A stretch of DNA of 64,000 bases from Fuerstiella sp. (GCA_014238335.1 JABABI010000001.1:1-64000), one strand, 5' to 3'. Counted from the stretch's first letter, positions 28,448-37,663 are shown. Made by a program: numbers and translations. Notes: generated by a model from the sequence alone, not told the origin.

Positions 28448-28534
28448 CTATTTGCGGTGGCGAATCTTGGCTCGCATGCGACGCTTCTTGCGGCCAATTT
28501 TTCGACGTCCTTTACCTGTTCTCTTCGTTCCCAT
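28448..28534 (-). CDS. Tiny, extremely basic 28-residue protein, ribosomal-protein-like
   Basis: From the ATG at 28534 the frame gives MGTKRTGKGRRKIGRK, KRRMRAKIRHRK and a TAG. Seventeen of 28 residues are Lys, Arg or His and none is acidic. A GGAG lies about 13 bases before the ATG and a convincing hairpin terminator follows the stop, so this looks like a real monocistronic gene. Composition and the KKRRMRAKxRHRK pattern recall tiny ribosomal proteins such as the AURKAIP1/COX24-like bS22 group or bTHX, whose chains are buried in rRNA. I infer a ribosome- or RNA-binding role; family identity needs a profile search. RNase R lies 270 bases upstream on the same strand. Confidence 0.7.
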   Translation of the reverse strand: MGTKRTGKGRRKIGRKKRRMRAKIRHRK

Positions 28535-28803
28535 TCTTATGATTGCTCCGCAGTGCGGTCTGACCGCAAACAAATTTAAGTTAAGGCCTGGAACAGACCG
28601 GTCCGTTCCCGCTGGTGGCCCCAACAGATACCCGTGGAGTGTCCAACATTGTGAAACACACTCCGAAACAGCGAACCAGGAAGGATACCAACGCTTTTGA
28701 TATCCAGCAAACTCGCTTTGCAGCTGTGTTGAAAGTATCCCGGAATTCTGAACGCTGAGAGAATTGTCGTGTTACTGCCCAGTGCTTTTGAGAAGTCCCA
28801 GGC

Positions 28804-31089
28804 TTATGAACGACCCTTTCGACCGCCTTTTCTGAGGTTTTTCCCTTTCTTTTTCGGAGTTCGAGTCTTCGAACTCGCATCTTTCCGCGACCGTTGCCCC
28901 GGTGCCTTCGATTTTCCAGGAACGGGCGAACGGCCCTTCGGTCGCTTTTTCGCAGACGCGACAACCCTGAGGTCCAATTGGCGTCGATCCACATCGACGT
29001 TCGCGATCAGAACGGTGATCGGGTCACCCAGGCGGTATTCCGCCTTCGAACGATCACCAGTCAGCGATCGCGACGTCTGGTCGTAGGTATAGAAATCGTC
29101 GCTCAGCGAACTGATGTGAACCAGGCCCTCGGCCGGAATGTTCGTTCCCTGGCAGAAGATTCCGAAACTCTCCACCCCCGTGATCATCGCCTCCATTTCC
29201 GTACCGACTTTGTCTTCCAGATATCGCAGCAATCTGATGCGTTTGAGTTCACGTTCGGCTTTTTCCGCTCGGCGTTCTGTCGTCGAGCAGTATTTGCCCA
29301 GCTGCAACAGCTCACCCATGCTGTCAATCTTTGGCTTTCGACCTGCCGCAAGTTCTCCCACGATGCGATGAATCGTGAGGTCCGGGTAACGACGAATCGG
29401 ACTTGTGAAGTGACAGTAGTCATCTTCGCTCAGAGCGTAGTGGCCGAATTCTTCGGGACTGTATTCTGCCTGTTTCATGGCTCGCAGCAGAGCGAAGTTG
29501 ATGGCTCGCTCGGCGGGTTCTCCGGCGACACTGTTGATCAGTTTCTGAATCTCTTTTTTGCTCTGAAACTTTTCGAGCTCGTAACCCAGGCCGCGACAGA
29601 ACTCCTGAAAGTTCTTCAGTCGCAATTCGTCTGGCGTTCCATGAACCCGCCGCAGAAACGGAATGTCCCGGGAAGCCAGAGTCTGCGCAACCGCAATATT
29701 CGCCGCCAGCATGAACTCTTCGATGATTTCGTGGCTTTCGTCGTGGTGGCGTTCGTGTGCTCCCGTTACGTTGCCATCGTCGTCAAAGTCAATTTCCACT
29801 TCCGGCACGCCCATCTGCAGAGCACCGGCAGCAAAGCGTTTTTTTCGCAGAATCATGGCCAGCTCGTGCATTTTCAGCAGCAGCTGGGTGACTTTTGCCG
29901 ACACTTTGCCTTTTTGGCTCTGCGGATCCTTGATGATTGGCATCACCTGTTCGTAGGCAAAACGTTTTGACACCCTGATCACAGTATTGGCAACCTCAGC
30001 CCCCTGAGGATTACCCTGGGCGTCGAATTCGATAAAGACGCTCTTGGTATAACGAACGTTGCCTTCCTGCAGACTCGCCAGCCCGTTGCTGATCACTTCC
30101 GGCAGCATCGGAATCACGTGCCGCGGCAGATACGTGCTGGTCCCCCGATCCTTTGCCGATCGATCCAGCGGTCCGCCCGGCGGCACAAAGTGAGCCACGT
30201 CTGCGATGTGTACTCCCAGCTGCCAGTGACCGCGTTTATCCTTGCGCAGTGAAATGGCGTCGTCGAAATCGCGAGCGGTGGCCGGATCGATGGTGACAAT
30301 TGTATCTTTTGTCAGATCTGTGCGGTCGCCAAAGTCTGTTTCGTCGAAGTGTTCAGCCTGCAGCCGCGCATCCTCCAGAACGTCTTCGCTGAATTCGAAA
30401 GGCAGCCCCAGGCTATACACAACTGCCATCGTGTCCACGCCCGGATCGCCTCGTTGTCCGAGCACCTCCTTCAGCACGGCCTCACCAATTCGGTTGGCGG
30501 TGGGAAACCGGAGCATTTCGATGACCACTTTGTCGTCCGGCTGTGCTCCCTTCGCGCCGGGATCGCCGACGTGGATGTCGCCCTGGAAGGCCGTCCCGTC
30601 GACTCGGACGAACGCCTGCCCCTGTGCTTCCAGGTACGTTCCGACAAAAACGTTGCTCGCTCGTTCAAGAACCTTTTCAACCTGCCCGCAACGCTGTCCA
30701 CCGGACCGGCGTCGGCTGATCAGCCGCACCATCACTTCGTCGCCCGTCTGTGCGTCTCGCAAATCACGTGACGAAACATAGACGTCCATTTTTTTCGCGG
30801 CCGTCGATGGCTTATTCGGAATGACGAAACCGGCTCCGCTGTTGATTTTTTTTACGATGCCGGTGACGAATCCGTCGGCGGCCTTCAGCTGCAGTCGACC
30901 TTTCTTTCCCTGCCGGATCTTCCCCGCTGATTCCAGCGCCCCAACGGCCGTGCGAAACTTCGGCATGCCCTTCTTGCTGACTTTCAGCTTCTTTGCCAGG
31001 GCGCCACTATCGATTGGCCGGTATTTCGGCGCAGACAGATGTTCGATGATTTGATCTTTTAACTTGCTCAATGTGTTTCCTTTTTTCAT
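28804..31089 (-). CDS. rnr: Ribonuclease R
   Basis: A processive 3'-5' exoribonuclease of the RNase II/R family that degrades structured RNA. From the ATG at 31089 it has 761 residues. A TTG at 31074 has a better Shine-Dalgarno (AAGGA, six bases before) and may be the true start; a frame extending to 31389 is rejected because it crosses a palindromic repeat. The N-terminal winged-helix segment (KLKDQIIEHL to LESAGKIRQGKKG) is followed by two cold-shock domains, then the RNB catalytic domain. The signature IDPATARDFDDAISL carries the Mg2+-binding aspartates. A C-terminal S1 domain (MEAMITGVESFGIF) and a Lys/Arg-rich tail complete the RNase R layout. The tail ends KKKGKNLRKGGRKGRS. Confidence 0.95.
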   Translation of the reverse strand: MKKGNTLSKLKDQIIEHLSAPKYRPIDSGALAKKLKVSKKGMPKFRTAVGALESAGKIRQGKKGRLQLKAADGFVTGIVKKINSGAGFVIPNKPSTAAKKMDVYVSSRDLRDAQTGDEVMVRLISRRRSGGQRCGQVEKVLERASNVFVGTYLEAQGQAFVRVDGTAFQGDIHVGDPGAKGAQPDDKVVIEMLRFPTANRIGEAVLKEVLGQRGDPGVDTMAVVYSLGLPFEFSEDVLEDARLQAEHFDETDFGDRTDLTKDTIVTIDPATARDFDDAISLRKDKRGHWQLGVHIADVAHFVPPGGPLDRSAKDRGTSTYLPRHVIPMLPEVISNGLASLQEGNVRYTKSVFIEFDAQGNPQGAEVANTVIRVSKRFAYEQVMPIIKDPQSQKGKVSAKVTQLLLKMHELAMILRKKRFAAGALQMGVPEVEIDFDDDGNVTGAHERHHDESHEIIEEFMLAANIAVAQTLASRDIPFLRRVHGTPDELRLKNFQEFCRGLGYELEKFQSKKEIQKLINSVAGEPAERAINFALLRAMKQAEYSPEEFGHYALSEDDYCHFTSPIRRYPDLTIHRIVGELAAGRKPKIDSMGELLQLGKYCSTTERRAEKAERELKRIRLLRYLEDKVGTEMEAMITGVESFGIFCQGTNIPAEGLVHISSLSDDFYTYDQTSRSLTGDRSKAEYRLGDPITVLIANVDVDRRQLDLRVVASAKKRPKGRSPVPGKSKAPGQRSRKDASSKTRTPKKKGKNLRKGGRKGRS

Positions 31090-31327
31090 ACAGCTGCCAT
31101 GGGCAGCGGTGCGCACGAAATGCGTCTTGAATGATAATGAGCAGCGCAGATTCCGATTTGTTATATCGGTTCGGCGTCGTTGCCCAAAGTAAAATTGTGT
31201 GACAAACAACTGATGTGTCACGATTCGCCGGACCAGCATGTCGGAGAAGTGTCTCCGCGCGAATGTGGCCGTTCTGGAGTGTCGGCTGGCGGGAGCTTCA
31301 ATTTCAGTGTCGGACTGACATTGAAGG

Positions 31328-31387
31328 GTGCCACTGGCTTTGCCAGTGCCGGGAGGCTTGTGAGAACACTGGCAGAGCCAGTGGCAC
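31328..31387. repeat. Nested palindromic repeat (REP/BIME-like)
   Basis: Two 21-base arms, 31328-31348 and 31367-31387, are inverted copies of each other with one mismatch. Each arm is itself a small palindrome (CACTGGC-TTT-GCCAGTG and CACTGGC-AGA-GCCAGTG). The element can therefore fold as one long stem or as two hairpins, the layout of extragenic palindromic elements. It lies roughly 250 bases upstream of RNase R. Confidence 0.8.
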
Positions 31388-31591
31388 ACATTTCCTCACT
31401 CAGTCGCTGACGATCGAGTACGCCCGATCGCACGGGCCAACCTGACGGCTCACTGCAGCTCAAAGTTGCTTCCACGTTTCGGGCGGTAAGCTGACTGCCT
31501 GGTGCTAACAAACGTAAGGACACCGTGTCGCCGGAGAGGTTCACTGCAGCCATTGACATCCGAAGATTCGGGCACTTGGGTACGAAAACAA

Positions 31592-31867
31592 TCAGGTAAA
31601 TAGTTGCGGAAGGTTTCCGCCACTGTCTCCCCATATCCCGGCTGAATGCGTGCGATGATGCTCAAGAATAATCTCGGCCGCGGTGTCGGCGGGATTGTCG
31701 CGGATCATCTGAAACAGAACGTAACTTTTCTTCTGCATTCGCCGTGAAAGTTGCTCCTGATTCAGAGTTTGAATTTCCTCCTGGTCGCGATAGTTGGCCG
31801 GGGTCAGTCCGGTGAGCTCCCGCAATCTGCTGAGGAATACGGTGCCGTACATTTCGTCGTCGCACAT
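31592..31867 (-). CDS. Unassigned small protein or gene fragment
   Basis: A 91-codon frame with protein-like composition: MCDDEMYGTVFLSRLRELTG, LTPANYRDQEEIQTLNQEQL, then QKKSYVLFQMIRDNP and AAEIILEHH. Balanced charge and alternating hydrophobic residues suggest a helical domain, unlike the Arg/Ser-rich shadow frames nearby. No clear ribosome binding site precedes it, and the frame is closed by a TGA only nine codons upstream, so it could be the remnant of a larger gene. I do not recognise the family. Confidence 0.35.
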   Translation of the reverse strand: MCDDEMYGTVFLSRLRELTGLTPANYRDQEEIQTLNQEQLSRRMQKKSYVLFQMIRDNPADTAAEIILEHHRTHSAGIWGDSGGNLPQLFT

Positions 31868-31911
31868 TTCGGTGCCCCCCGCCAGCCATAGTCAGTCTTT
31901 ATTGGTCGCGA

Positions 31912-34212
31912 TTACTCTACAGCAACGACCTGAATTGCGTCGGCATGAGCATTTCCGCCTGCGCCGGCCGCCCTGATTTCTACATAACCTTCTTCGTCCT
32001 GCGTTAGATCAAAAATTCCTAGCGATATGAATCCATTCTTCAGAGGTGCTGGCTGCTTCATGTTGATTCGCTGAGTCGTTTCTTTGCCTGAGACAGACAC
32101 CGACACGGGGACTGTCGCACCTCGGTTTTCGTGATTTGCGTAGGCCACTCGGATTTCATGTTTACCATTTGCCGGCGCCCTGAACGTGAAGGTGACGGAG
32201 GCGCCTGCTTTGCCGGAGTACAGATAACCGTAGCCCACAAATCCTTTCAGTCCGGCACCGGAGCCCCATTCCCCTTTTATTTCTGCGGCTGTGTCGTCGA
32301 TCACCAGTCCTTCCATGTTCTTTGGATTCAGACCGGGCATCGGGCCTTTGGCGCTGGCCAGCTCCATGGCGTCGTCAGGGATTGCAATCGTGTCGTAGAC
32401 GGTCTTGCGGCGGGCCTTGCCGGGCAGGTGCAACAGATCGATCAGCTCTTCCAGGTATCGATCGTATACGTGGCGAGGGTCACATTCGTGCAGAATGCAG
32501 ATGCTGGCAGCGCGGCCCACGACTTCGCCCATCATGCCGCAGGTCTTCATCACTCGCGTTGTGCCCAGTGCCTGATGAGTCACACTGATGTTGCGTCCCG
32601 CCATGAACAGGTTTTCGATGTTGCGACTGTAGAAACATCGGTACGGCACGGGGTATCCGTAGCTGCGGTCCACTCCTTTGCCATGCACGGCAATCGATAT
32701 AAACGGATTGTCGGGAAACTTTTCAGCGTATTGTTTCTTGGGGTAGTGCAGGTCGATCGACCATGTGCTGGGCACACAACCATCGGGAAACTGCCGCTTG
32801 GAAACGATGTCTTCCTGGGTCAGGACTACGTCACCCATCAGCCGCCGTGATTCGCGCGGCCCTCCAATATACGCCACCCACGTCAGGATGGCATTCCTGT
32901 GTTTGTCGGCGCCGTCACGATTTTTCATCGCGTTGAACGCACCGTAGACCGCTCGCAGATTGTGATCGCGGATGCCTTCGGCGTCGCTCAACGGGTCTTT
33001 GTCAAACCCGCTTTCCCAGAACCACTGGCCATGATGATCGCGGGGGTACGGGAAGTCCTTCATTTCCAGATCCAGCGCCCATGAGGTATCGGGGTACGTC
33101 GTTTCCCCGTCAACTTCTGCCCACGCCCACATATTGCTCATGCCCATGCGACCTTTATCTTCCATCTCCAGATCCGCGTCGACCAGTTCGCCGATCGTGC
33201 CATGGCCTGTGCAGTCACTGAACAATGTGCTGGTGAACTCCAGATGTTCGCTGGTTCTTGTGTCGAATGCCGTGACAGTTTTCAGGCGATTGCCTTCTCG
33301 TTTCGCAGCATACGCGTGGTGATTCAGAAACAAATCGATATTGCCTTCAGCACGAACGATCTGCTCTTTCAGTTCGTCGCCGAACTCTTCCTTAGTGCCA
33401 GGTGATTTGGTGGCGTGATCACAGAACTCTTCGATGATTTCACCGATGCGAGGAAACTTGCCACGCCGAATATTTCCCTTTGCCCAGACGCGCACTTCGC
33501 TGCTGCCGTTTCCACCAAGCACTGGGCGGTTCTGAATCAACGCTACGCGGCAGCCCATGCGAGCTCCGGATAGTGCGGCGCCCATTCCAGCGTAGCCGCC
33601 ACCGACCACTACCAGATCGTAAGGTTTTTTTTGCGTGGGCGTGTCGTCAAGGCCCAGCTGATCGCGGCGCCATTCCGAAAGCATCTCGAAATCGTTGGGT
33701 GGTGCGGTATCGGATTTGGTGAAGAAGACAGCATCGCAGCGACCATCGAAACCAGTCAAATCATGAAGAGAAAGCTCCGCTGTTTTCGAAGAAATTTCGA
33801 TCTCACCTCCATCGTGCCAGAACCAGTTGGCGCCTCGGGTGCCGAATGTTTCCTGCAGCGGTTTGTCGTCAATCAGCAATTGAAAACGGCCCGGCTGTCC
33901 TTTCGCATTCCAGCGAGCCACCCAGTCTTTGGTTCGCACGAAAACTCTGTACGTGCCGGTTTCCGGAAATTCGACGGTGGTCGTCGCATCGTCGAGCGGT
34001 TGTCCCAGGCCGTGAGCCAGCAGGTACGGCGAACCCATTTCGGTGATGAACTGAGTGTCCAGTTTCCACCCGCCGTGAGATGCAAAACTCTCCGCTTCGA
34101 CAAGCACGTTCTGTGCGAAGCCGTTCGCCGCTACCGTCATTACCAGAGCAAAACCAAACCAACGCATCGCACACCCCATGAAGCGAAAAGAGTAACTTTT
34201 AGAGAGCCGCAT
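31912..34212 (-). CDS. Exported FAD-dependent oxidoreductase with N-terminal and C-terminal binding domains
   Basis: A 766-residue exported enzyme. The hydrophobic signal segment is around residues 16-34 (ending NGFAQ); ATGs at 34179 and 34167 are alternative starts. Residues 35-185 form a beta-sandwich like carbohydrate-binding modules (VLVEAESFASHGGW at its start). The FAD domain begins near 200 with YDLVVVGGGYAGMGAALSGA, the dinucleotide fold, then RPVLGGNGSSEVRVW, typical of the FAD_oxidored family, and later LFMAGRNISVTHQALGTTRV, the second FAD-contact motif. The last 110 residues resemble a golvesin/xanthan-lyase C-terminal-like domain (YSGKAGASVTFTF, YVEIRAAG, HADAIQVV). Binding domains at both ends suggest oxidation of a bound polysaccharide; the substrate is unknown. 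Confidence 0.88.
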   Translation of the reverse strand: MRLSKSYSFRFMGCAMRWFGFALVMTVAANGFAQNVLVEAESFASHGGWKLDTQFITEMGSPYLLAHGLGQPLDDATTTVEFPETGTYRVFVRTKDWVARWNAKGQPGRFQLLIDDKPLQETFGTRGANWFWHDGGEIEISSKTAELSLHDLTGFDGRCDAVFFTKSDTAPPNDFEMLSEWRRDQLGLDDTPTQKKPYDLVVVGGGYAGMGAALSGARMGCRVALIQNRPVLGGNGSSEVRVWAKGNIRRGKFPRIGEIIEEFCDHATKSPGTKEEFGDELKEQIVRAEGNIDLFLNHHAYAAKREGNRLKTVTAFDTRTSEHLEFTSTLFSDCTGHGTIGELVDADLEMEDKGRMGMSNMWAWAEVDGETTYPDTSWALDLEMKDFPYPRDHHGQWFWESGFDKDPLSDAEGIRDHNLRAVYGAFNAMKNRDGADKHRNAILTWVAYIGGPRESRRLMGDVVLTQEDIVSKRQFPDGCVPSTWSIDLHYPKKQYAEKFPDNPFISIAVHGKGVDRSYGYPVPYRCFYSRNIENLFMAGRNISVTHQALGTTRVMKTCGMMGEVVGRAASICILHECDPRHVYDRYLEELIDLLHLPGKARRKTVYDTIAIPDDAMELASAKGPMPGLNPKNMEGLVIDDTAAEIKGEWGSGAGLKGFVGYGYLYSGKAGASVTFTFRAPANGKHEIRVAYANHENRGATVPVSVSVSGKETTQRINMKQPAPLKNGFISLGIFDLTQDEEGYVEIRAAGAGGNAHADAIQVVAVE

Positions 34213-34351
34213 TGTGATGTTGGCGTGTCACAACAGCAAATACTGATTGCCGCATTCTCACAGACCGCTCGAAAGTCCTGCCGATGAGTGTTACTCTGCA
34301 ATTCGTCAGTCCGAACTGCTGCTTGTCCCGGATCGCAGGAGACCTCAGGAA

Positions 34352-35359
34352 ATGAAGTCGTTCACCGTCGCACTATCGTTCACCGTCGCACTATTCACCG
34401 TACTTGTGGCCGGAGTGCAGGCTGATGATGTCAGTCGCACAAGTCTGACAATTCCCGGTGTCAAATTCCGGGTGCCCGCCGAGCACTACGTTGTCCTGAA
34501 ACGTGGCGACGTCCAGGCGATCATCGTCGATAATGAAGCGATCGACATTCCGGCCCTGCCCGGACATCGCGCTGGGTACAACGGCGTTGCATCACTGACA
34601 CACAAAAAACGACGTGAGAATTTGTTCGTCCCGTCCATTGCCGGACTTAACTTCGAACACATTCATGATGGTACAAAGCAAGGGCTGGTCGAGAAATTTG
34701 AGCCTCGTAAATTCCTGATGCAGTTGCGAATCGTCGACGAAAACACGGTCGAAGTTTACCAGCCTCCCACAGGAAACTGGATGCTGGAAAGCTGCGGCCG
34801 CTATCAGCTGCTTGATGACGGCACGATTGAATATACGTTTGAATGCATTCCGCGAGCCAAAGCCTATCGGCATGATTACATCGGGCTGTTCTGGGCCAGC
34901 TACATTCACGCACCCGCAGAGCGAGCCATCTTATTCAAGGGACGAACTGCCGGGTCCAATGCCGTTGCACGCTGGATCAAGGGTGTCACGCCAAAACACG
35001 GGACCGACAGCACTCATCGACCGACAGGTGTCGCCACTCTGCCGCCGGTGGACGGAGACTTTCCGCTAACTCTGGTGAATCATCCGTCAAAGTTTGAGTA
35101 CACCGAACCCTGGTATTACGGCGTGAGTCATGACATGGCTTTCGTCCAGATGTTTCGACAGTCAGACCACATCTGGATGGCTCAGTCGCCAACGGGAGGC
35201 GGGAACGCAAATCCCGCGTGGGATTTTCAATGGTTCATACCAAAACCACAGATCGGCAAGGCGTATGGTTTCGTGATGAGGGCGGCGTATGTACCGTTTG
35301 AAAGTCGGGAACAGCTGATTGATTTGACGGCTGCTCATCGAGCCACACTAAGCGAGTGA
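34352..35359 (+). CDS. Exported protein of unknown function
   Basis: A 335-residue product from the ATG at 34352, which has AGGA directly upstream (CTCAGGAA-ATG); a longer frame from 34247 adds unconserved residues. The signal peptide contains a perfect local duplication, SFTVAL repeated, from an 18-base direct repeat near 34361-34396. The mature chain is rich in beta-strand and aromatic residues: IPGVKFRVPAEHYVVLKRGD, then IPALPGHRAGYNGVASL, WYYGVSHDMAFVQMFRQSD and PAWDFQWFIPKPQIGK. The last part resembles proteins with a galactose-mutarotase-like beta-sandwich, but I cannot name a family. Divergent from the FAD oxidoreductase gene by about 140 bases, so shared regulation is possible. Confidence 0.7.
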   Translation: MKSFTVALSFTVALFTVLVAGVQADDVSRTSLTIPGVKFRVPAEHYVVLKRGDVQAIIVDNEAIDIPALPGHRAGYNGVASLTHKKRRENLFVPSIAGLNFEHIHDGTKQGLVEKFEPRKFLMQLRIVDENTVEVYQPPTGNWMLESCGRYQLLDDGTIEYTFECIPRAKAYRHDYIGLFWASYIHAPAERAILFKGRTAGSNAVARWIKGVTPKHGTDSTHRPTGVATLPPVDGDFPLTLVNHPSKFEYTEPWYYGVSHDMAFVQMFRQSDHIWMAQSPTGGGNANPAWDFQWFIPKPQIGKAYGFVMRAAYVPFESREQLIDLTAAHRATLSE

Positions 35360-35444
35360 CCATTCGATGGACTCGGAGGACCAATCGTATGGTTGGTCCG
35401 TCGCTGGGTAGTGCCGTCTGTTCCCGAATGGGGGGCTGCTACGC

Positions 35445-35469
35445 AGCACTGGTTGCGAGCAACCGTGCT
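35445..35469. terminator. Hairpin between convergent genes
   Basis: AGCAC-T-GGTTG pairs with CAACC-GTGCT around a CGAG loop, ten pairs with one bulged T. It lies between the plus-strand gene ending at 35359 and the minus-strand gene ending at 35478. A weaker hairpin (GGACCAA/TTGGTCC) lies at 35378-35399. Neither is followed by a long T-run. Confidence 0.5.
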
Positions 35470-35477
35470 TCCCTGTG

Positions 35478-37490
35478 TCATTTGGAATTCACGACTTCAG
35501 CAACGGCATCTTCCGGCAACAGCGGTTTATAGCGGTAGTAGACCTCCAGCGTCAGCGTGGCAAGGGCCGTCGTCAGCAGGCGGCCACCCTGTTTCGCGTG
35601 GATGGCCCCTGTGCGAGGTTTCCAGCTGCCTCTGGCCGGGCCTTGTGCTTCCTGGCGGGCAATCAGATCGTCACGCAGGCGAGTATTCCATCGGACCCAT
35701 TCGTCTCCTCCCCAGTTTTTCAGCAACTGAGTTGCAAAGTATGAACTGTAGAGATTCTCGTACGGGCCGGCCTTATCCAGCAATTCAACGCCTGCACGCA
35801 GGTCGCCGTCGTCGCGTCCCCAGCCCAGATAAATGCGGCACAGCAAGGCCATGGCTGTTCTGGCGCCGGTGTACTGTTTCTTTTCAATTTCATAGCCATA
35901 GCGACCTTCACCATCGACCTGCACGCTGTCCAGATAGTGCATGACTCCCTTGAAAACGGTGTCCGGGATGTCGATGCCGGCCTTCTTTCCTGCCATCAGT
36001 GCCATTACCTGAACAGCGGTGACCGATGTGGATCCGGGTTCCTGCGGGTTGTATCGCCAGCCCCCGCCTGTGGGGTCCTGGGAATTCACGATGAACCGTA
36101 CGGCCCCCTCCGCCGCTTTTCTTAATCGACGATCCTTCGTCATGCCGTAGGCTTCGCACAGCGCGAGCGTGGCGGCACCGTGAGTGTAGTAGGCTTCGTT
36201 GGGAGCCTTGTCGTCACTTTGCTTGTTGACCATGCCGCGCAGGTCGTAACCTGCAGGAACGTTGATACCGATACTGGTCAGATAGTTCAGGCCCGCTGCG
36301 ACCAGTTGCTGATAGTTTCCTTCACGATGAGTGTGCCCGGCTGCCAGAAATGGCAGCAAAGCGTACGCGGTTCCGCCAATCGGATTGTTGATCGTGCCCG
36401 CGTTGCCCGATGGCCCGACATTGCCAAAATCCCACCAACCCTGAGCATGCTGCACCGATGCCAGCCATTCCAAACCCTGGTGCACGGCGGATTCGCTGGC
36501 CTGGGATCCGCCATACTTCTGCAGCATGACTTTGCGACCAGTGTCACTACGATTGTTGACCGACGCCATTGCCACATCCGTTGCCGACACAGCGTCAGCG
36601 ACCGGTTCCGGAGCCTCAGCCATTTCTGTATCGCTGACTGATTCCGGCTCTGCCGAGGTGGGTTCTTCCGTGGGTTTCTGTTCCGGGTCAGGCACCGGCT
36701 CGGGGGGCTCCTTTTCTGGTTCCTCAACGGGTTCTTCGACTTCCTGTTCAGTCTGCTCGCCCTGCTCTTGTTCCGGTGGTTCCACACGCTGTGCTTCTGC
36801 AACAGGTTCTGTGTCCGATGCGAAGGCAGCGACAATTGGATTCAACGGAACGACCTCTTCCAGTTGCCATGTGATCGTTCGCAACAGGAACACACTGAGT
36901 GCGAACAGTCCGAGACTGGTGAGAATCGAGCTGCCGTCTTTTGTTAACTCGTCGGTGGCGGTCCGCTGTTTCGGCTTCCGGTCAGACTTTCGTGCTCTAA
37001 CTCGAATTCGCTTTGAGGCCGCAGGTTTCACGGATCGAACTCGTTCTACAAATCGACGCGTTGCGACGTGCCGTCGTCGTCGATTTGCGGACGCGGTGTG
37101 TGCCATCGAATTCTGCAGCGCATTTGTGTCCCGCGGTTCCGGGTCGGTCGGGGACGGCGGGTTCGAAGCGGAAGCCGCCCACAGTTCGGGAGACGCAGTG
37201 TCTGGCACTGCAACCGATCCAACGGAGCCGGAAGTGTTCGGGGTGGCCGATGGGGGCGGCAGGCAATCGTCCAGTGACGTCAGTGTCTGCTGAAGCTGAG
37301 CGATGTCAGTGGAGCCCGACTGTTCTGCCAGTTGATCGAACTTCTGTGACAGATCCATATATTGCTGCGCGAGCCGAGCGTGGTGTACTGACGCTTCGGC
37401 GGCCTGCCTGGCCCGGTGTCGCAGATGCCTCGCAAAGTCTTCGCGTGAATCTGATTTCTGGCCTGTATCGACTTCGGACGCACGACTCAT
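35478..37490 (-). CDS. Membrane-anchored prenyltransferase/squalene-cyclase-like repeat protein
   Basis: A 670-residue protein. The N-terminal 190 residues are cytoplasmic-type, with a short coiled coil and a basic Arg-rich patch. One transmembrane helix lies at about 192-215 (LTSLGLFALSVFLLRTITW). A Glu/Pro/Ser-rich spacer of about 90 residues follows, then an alpha/alpha toroid of prenyltransferase and squalene-oxidase repeats from about 330. Repeats include VHQGLEWLASVQHAQGWWDF, VRFIVNSQDPTGGGWRY and MHYLDSVQVDGEGRYGY. No DxDD catalytic motif of terpene cyclases is present, so this is probably a binding or complement-like toroid rather than a cyclase. It is common as an envelope protein in planctomycetes. 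Located downstream of a PSCyt1 gene, 173 bases away. Confidence 0.82.
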   Translation of the reverse strand: MSRASEVDTGQKSDSREDFARHLRHRARQAAEASVHHARLAQQYMDLSQKFDQLAEQSGSTDIAQLQQTLTSLDDCLPPPSATPNTSGSVGSVAVPDTASPELWAASASNPPSPTDPEPRDTNALQNSMAHTASANRRRRHVATRRFVERVRSVKPAASKRIRVRARKSDRKPKQRTATDELTKDGSSILTSLGLFALSVFLLRTITWQLEEVVPLNPIVAAFASDTEPVAEAQRVEPPEQEQGEQTEQEVEEPVEEPEKEPPEPVPDPEQKPTEEPTSAEPESVSDTEMAEAPEPVADAVSATDVAMASVNNRSDTGRKVMLQKYGGSQASESAVHQGLEWLASVQHAQGWWDFGNVGPSGNAGTINNPIGGTAYALLPFLAAGHTHREGNYQQLVAAGLNYLTSIGINVPAGYDLRGMVNKQSDDKAPNEAYYTHGAATLALCEAYGMTKDRRLRKAAEGAVRFIVNSQDPTGGGWRYNPQEPGSTSVTAVQVMALMAGKKAGIDIPDTVFKGVMHYLDSVQVDGEGRYGYEIEKKQYTGARTAMALLCRIYLGWGRDDGDLRAGVELLDKAGPYENLYSSYFATQLLKNWGGDEWVRWNTRLRDDLIARQEAQGPARGSWKPRTGAIHAKQGGRLLTTALATLTLEVYYRYKPLLPEDAVAEVVNSK

Positions 37491-37663
37491 GGCGGCGACT
37501 CGCGATGCTTTTGCGAAATCCGGCCTCGTTGCCAGCGATAAAAGCGTGCGTCATGTAGAATTCCACGCCACCCTTAGTGTAATGTGTTTTTATATCCCCT
37601 GCAATCGCGGGCGCGGGCGTTCACGAAAAATGATGCGAGGCATTCGATCGGCGAATGTCTTTG

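Larger units (their letters stand above)
31090..31911. other. Long intergenic region with palindromic repeat
   Basis: The gap lies between RNase R and the FAD oxidoreductase, both on the minus strand. It carries the RNase R promoter region, a nested palindrome (31328-31387) and one unassigned frame (31592-31867), listed separately. Nothing else was recognised. Confidence 0.5.

Noticed and set aside
31090..31389. 100-residue N-terminal extension of RNase R
   Set aside because: The extension crosses the nested palindromic repeat, has no family match, and two better starts exist at 31089 and 31074.
35478..37490. Terpene cyclase assignment for the prenyltransferase-like protein
   Set aside because: The DxDD catalytic motif and QW repeats of true squalene-hopene cyclases are missing, so only the fold is claimed.
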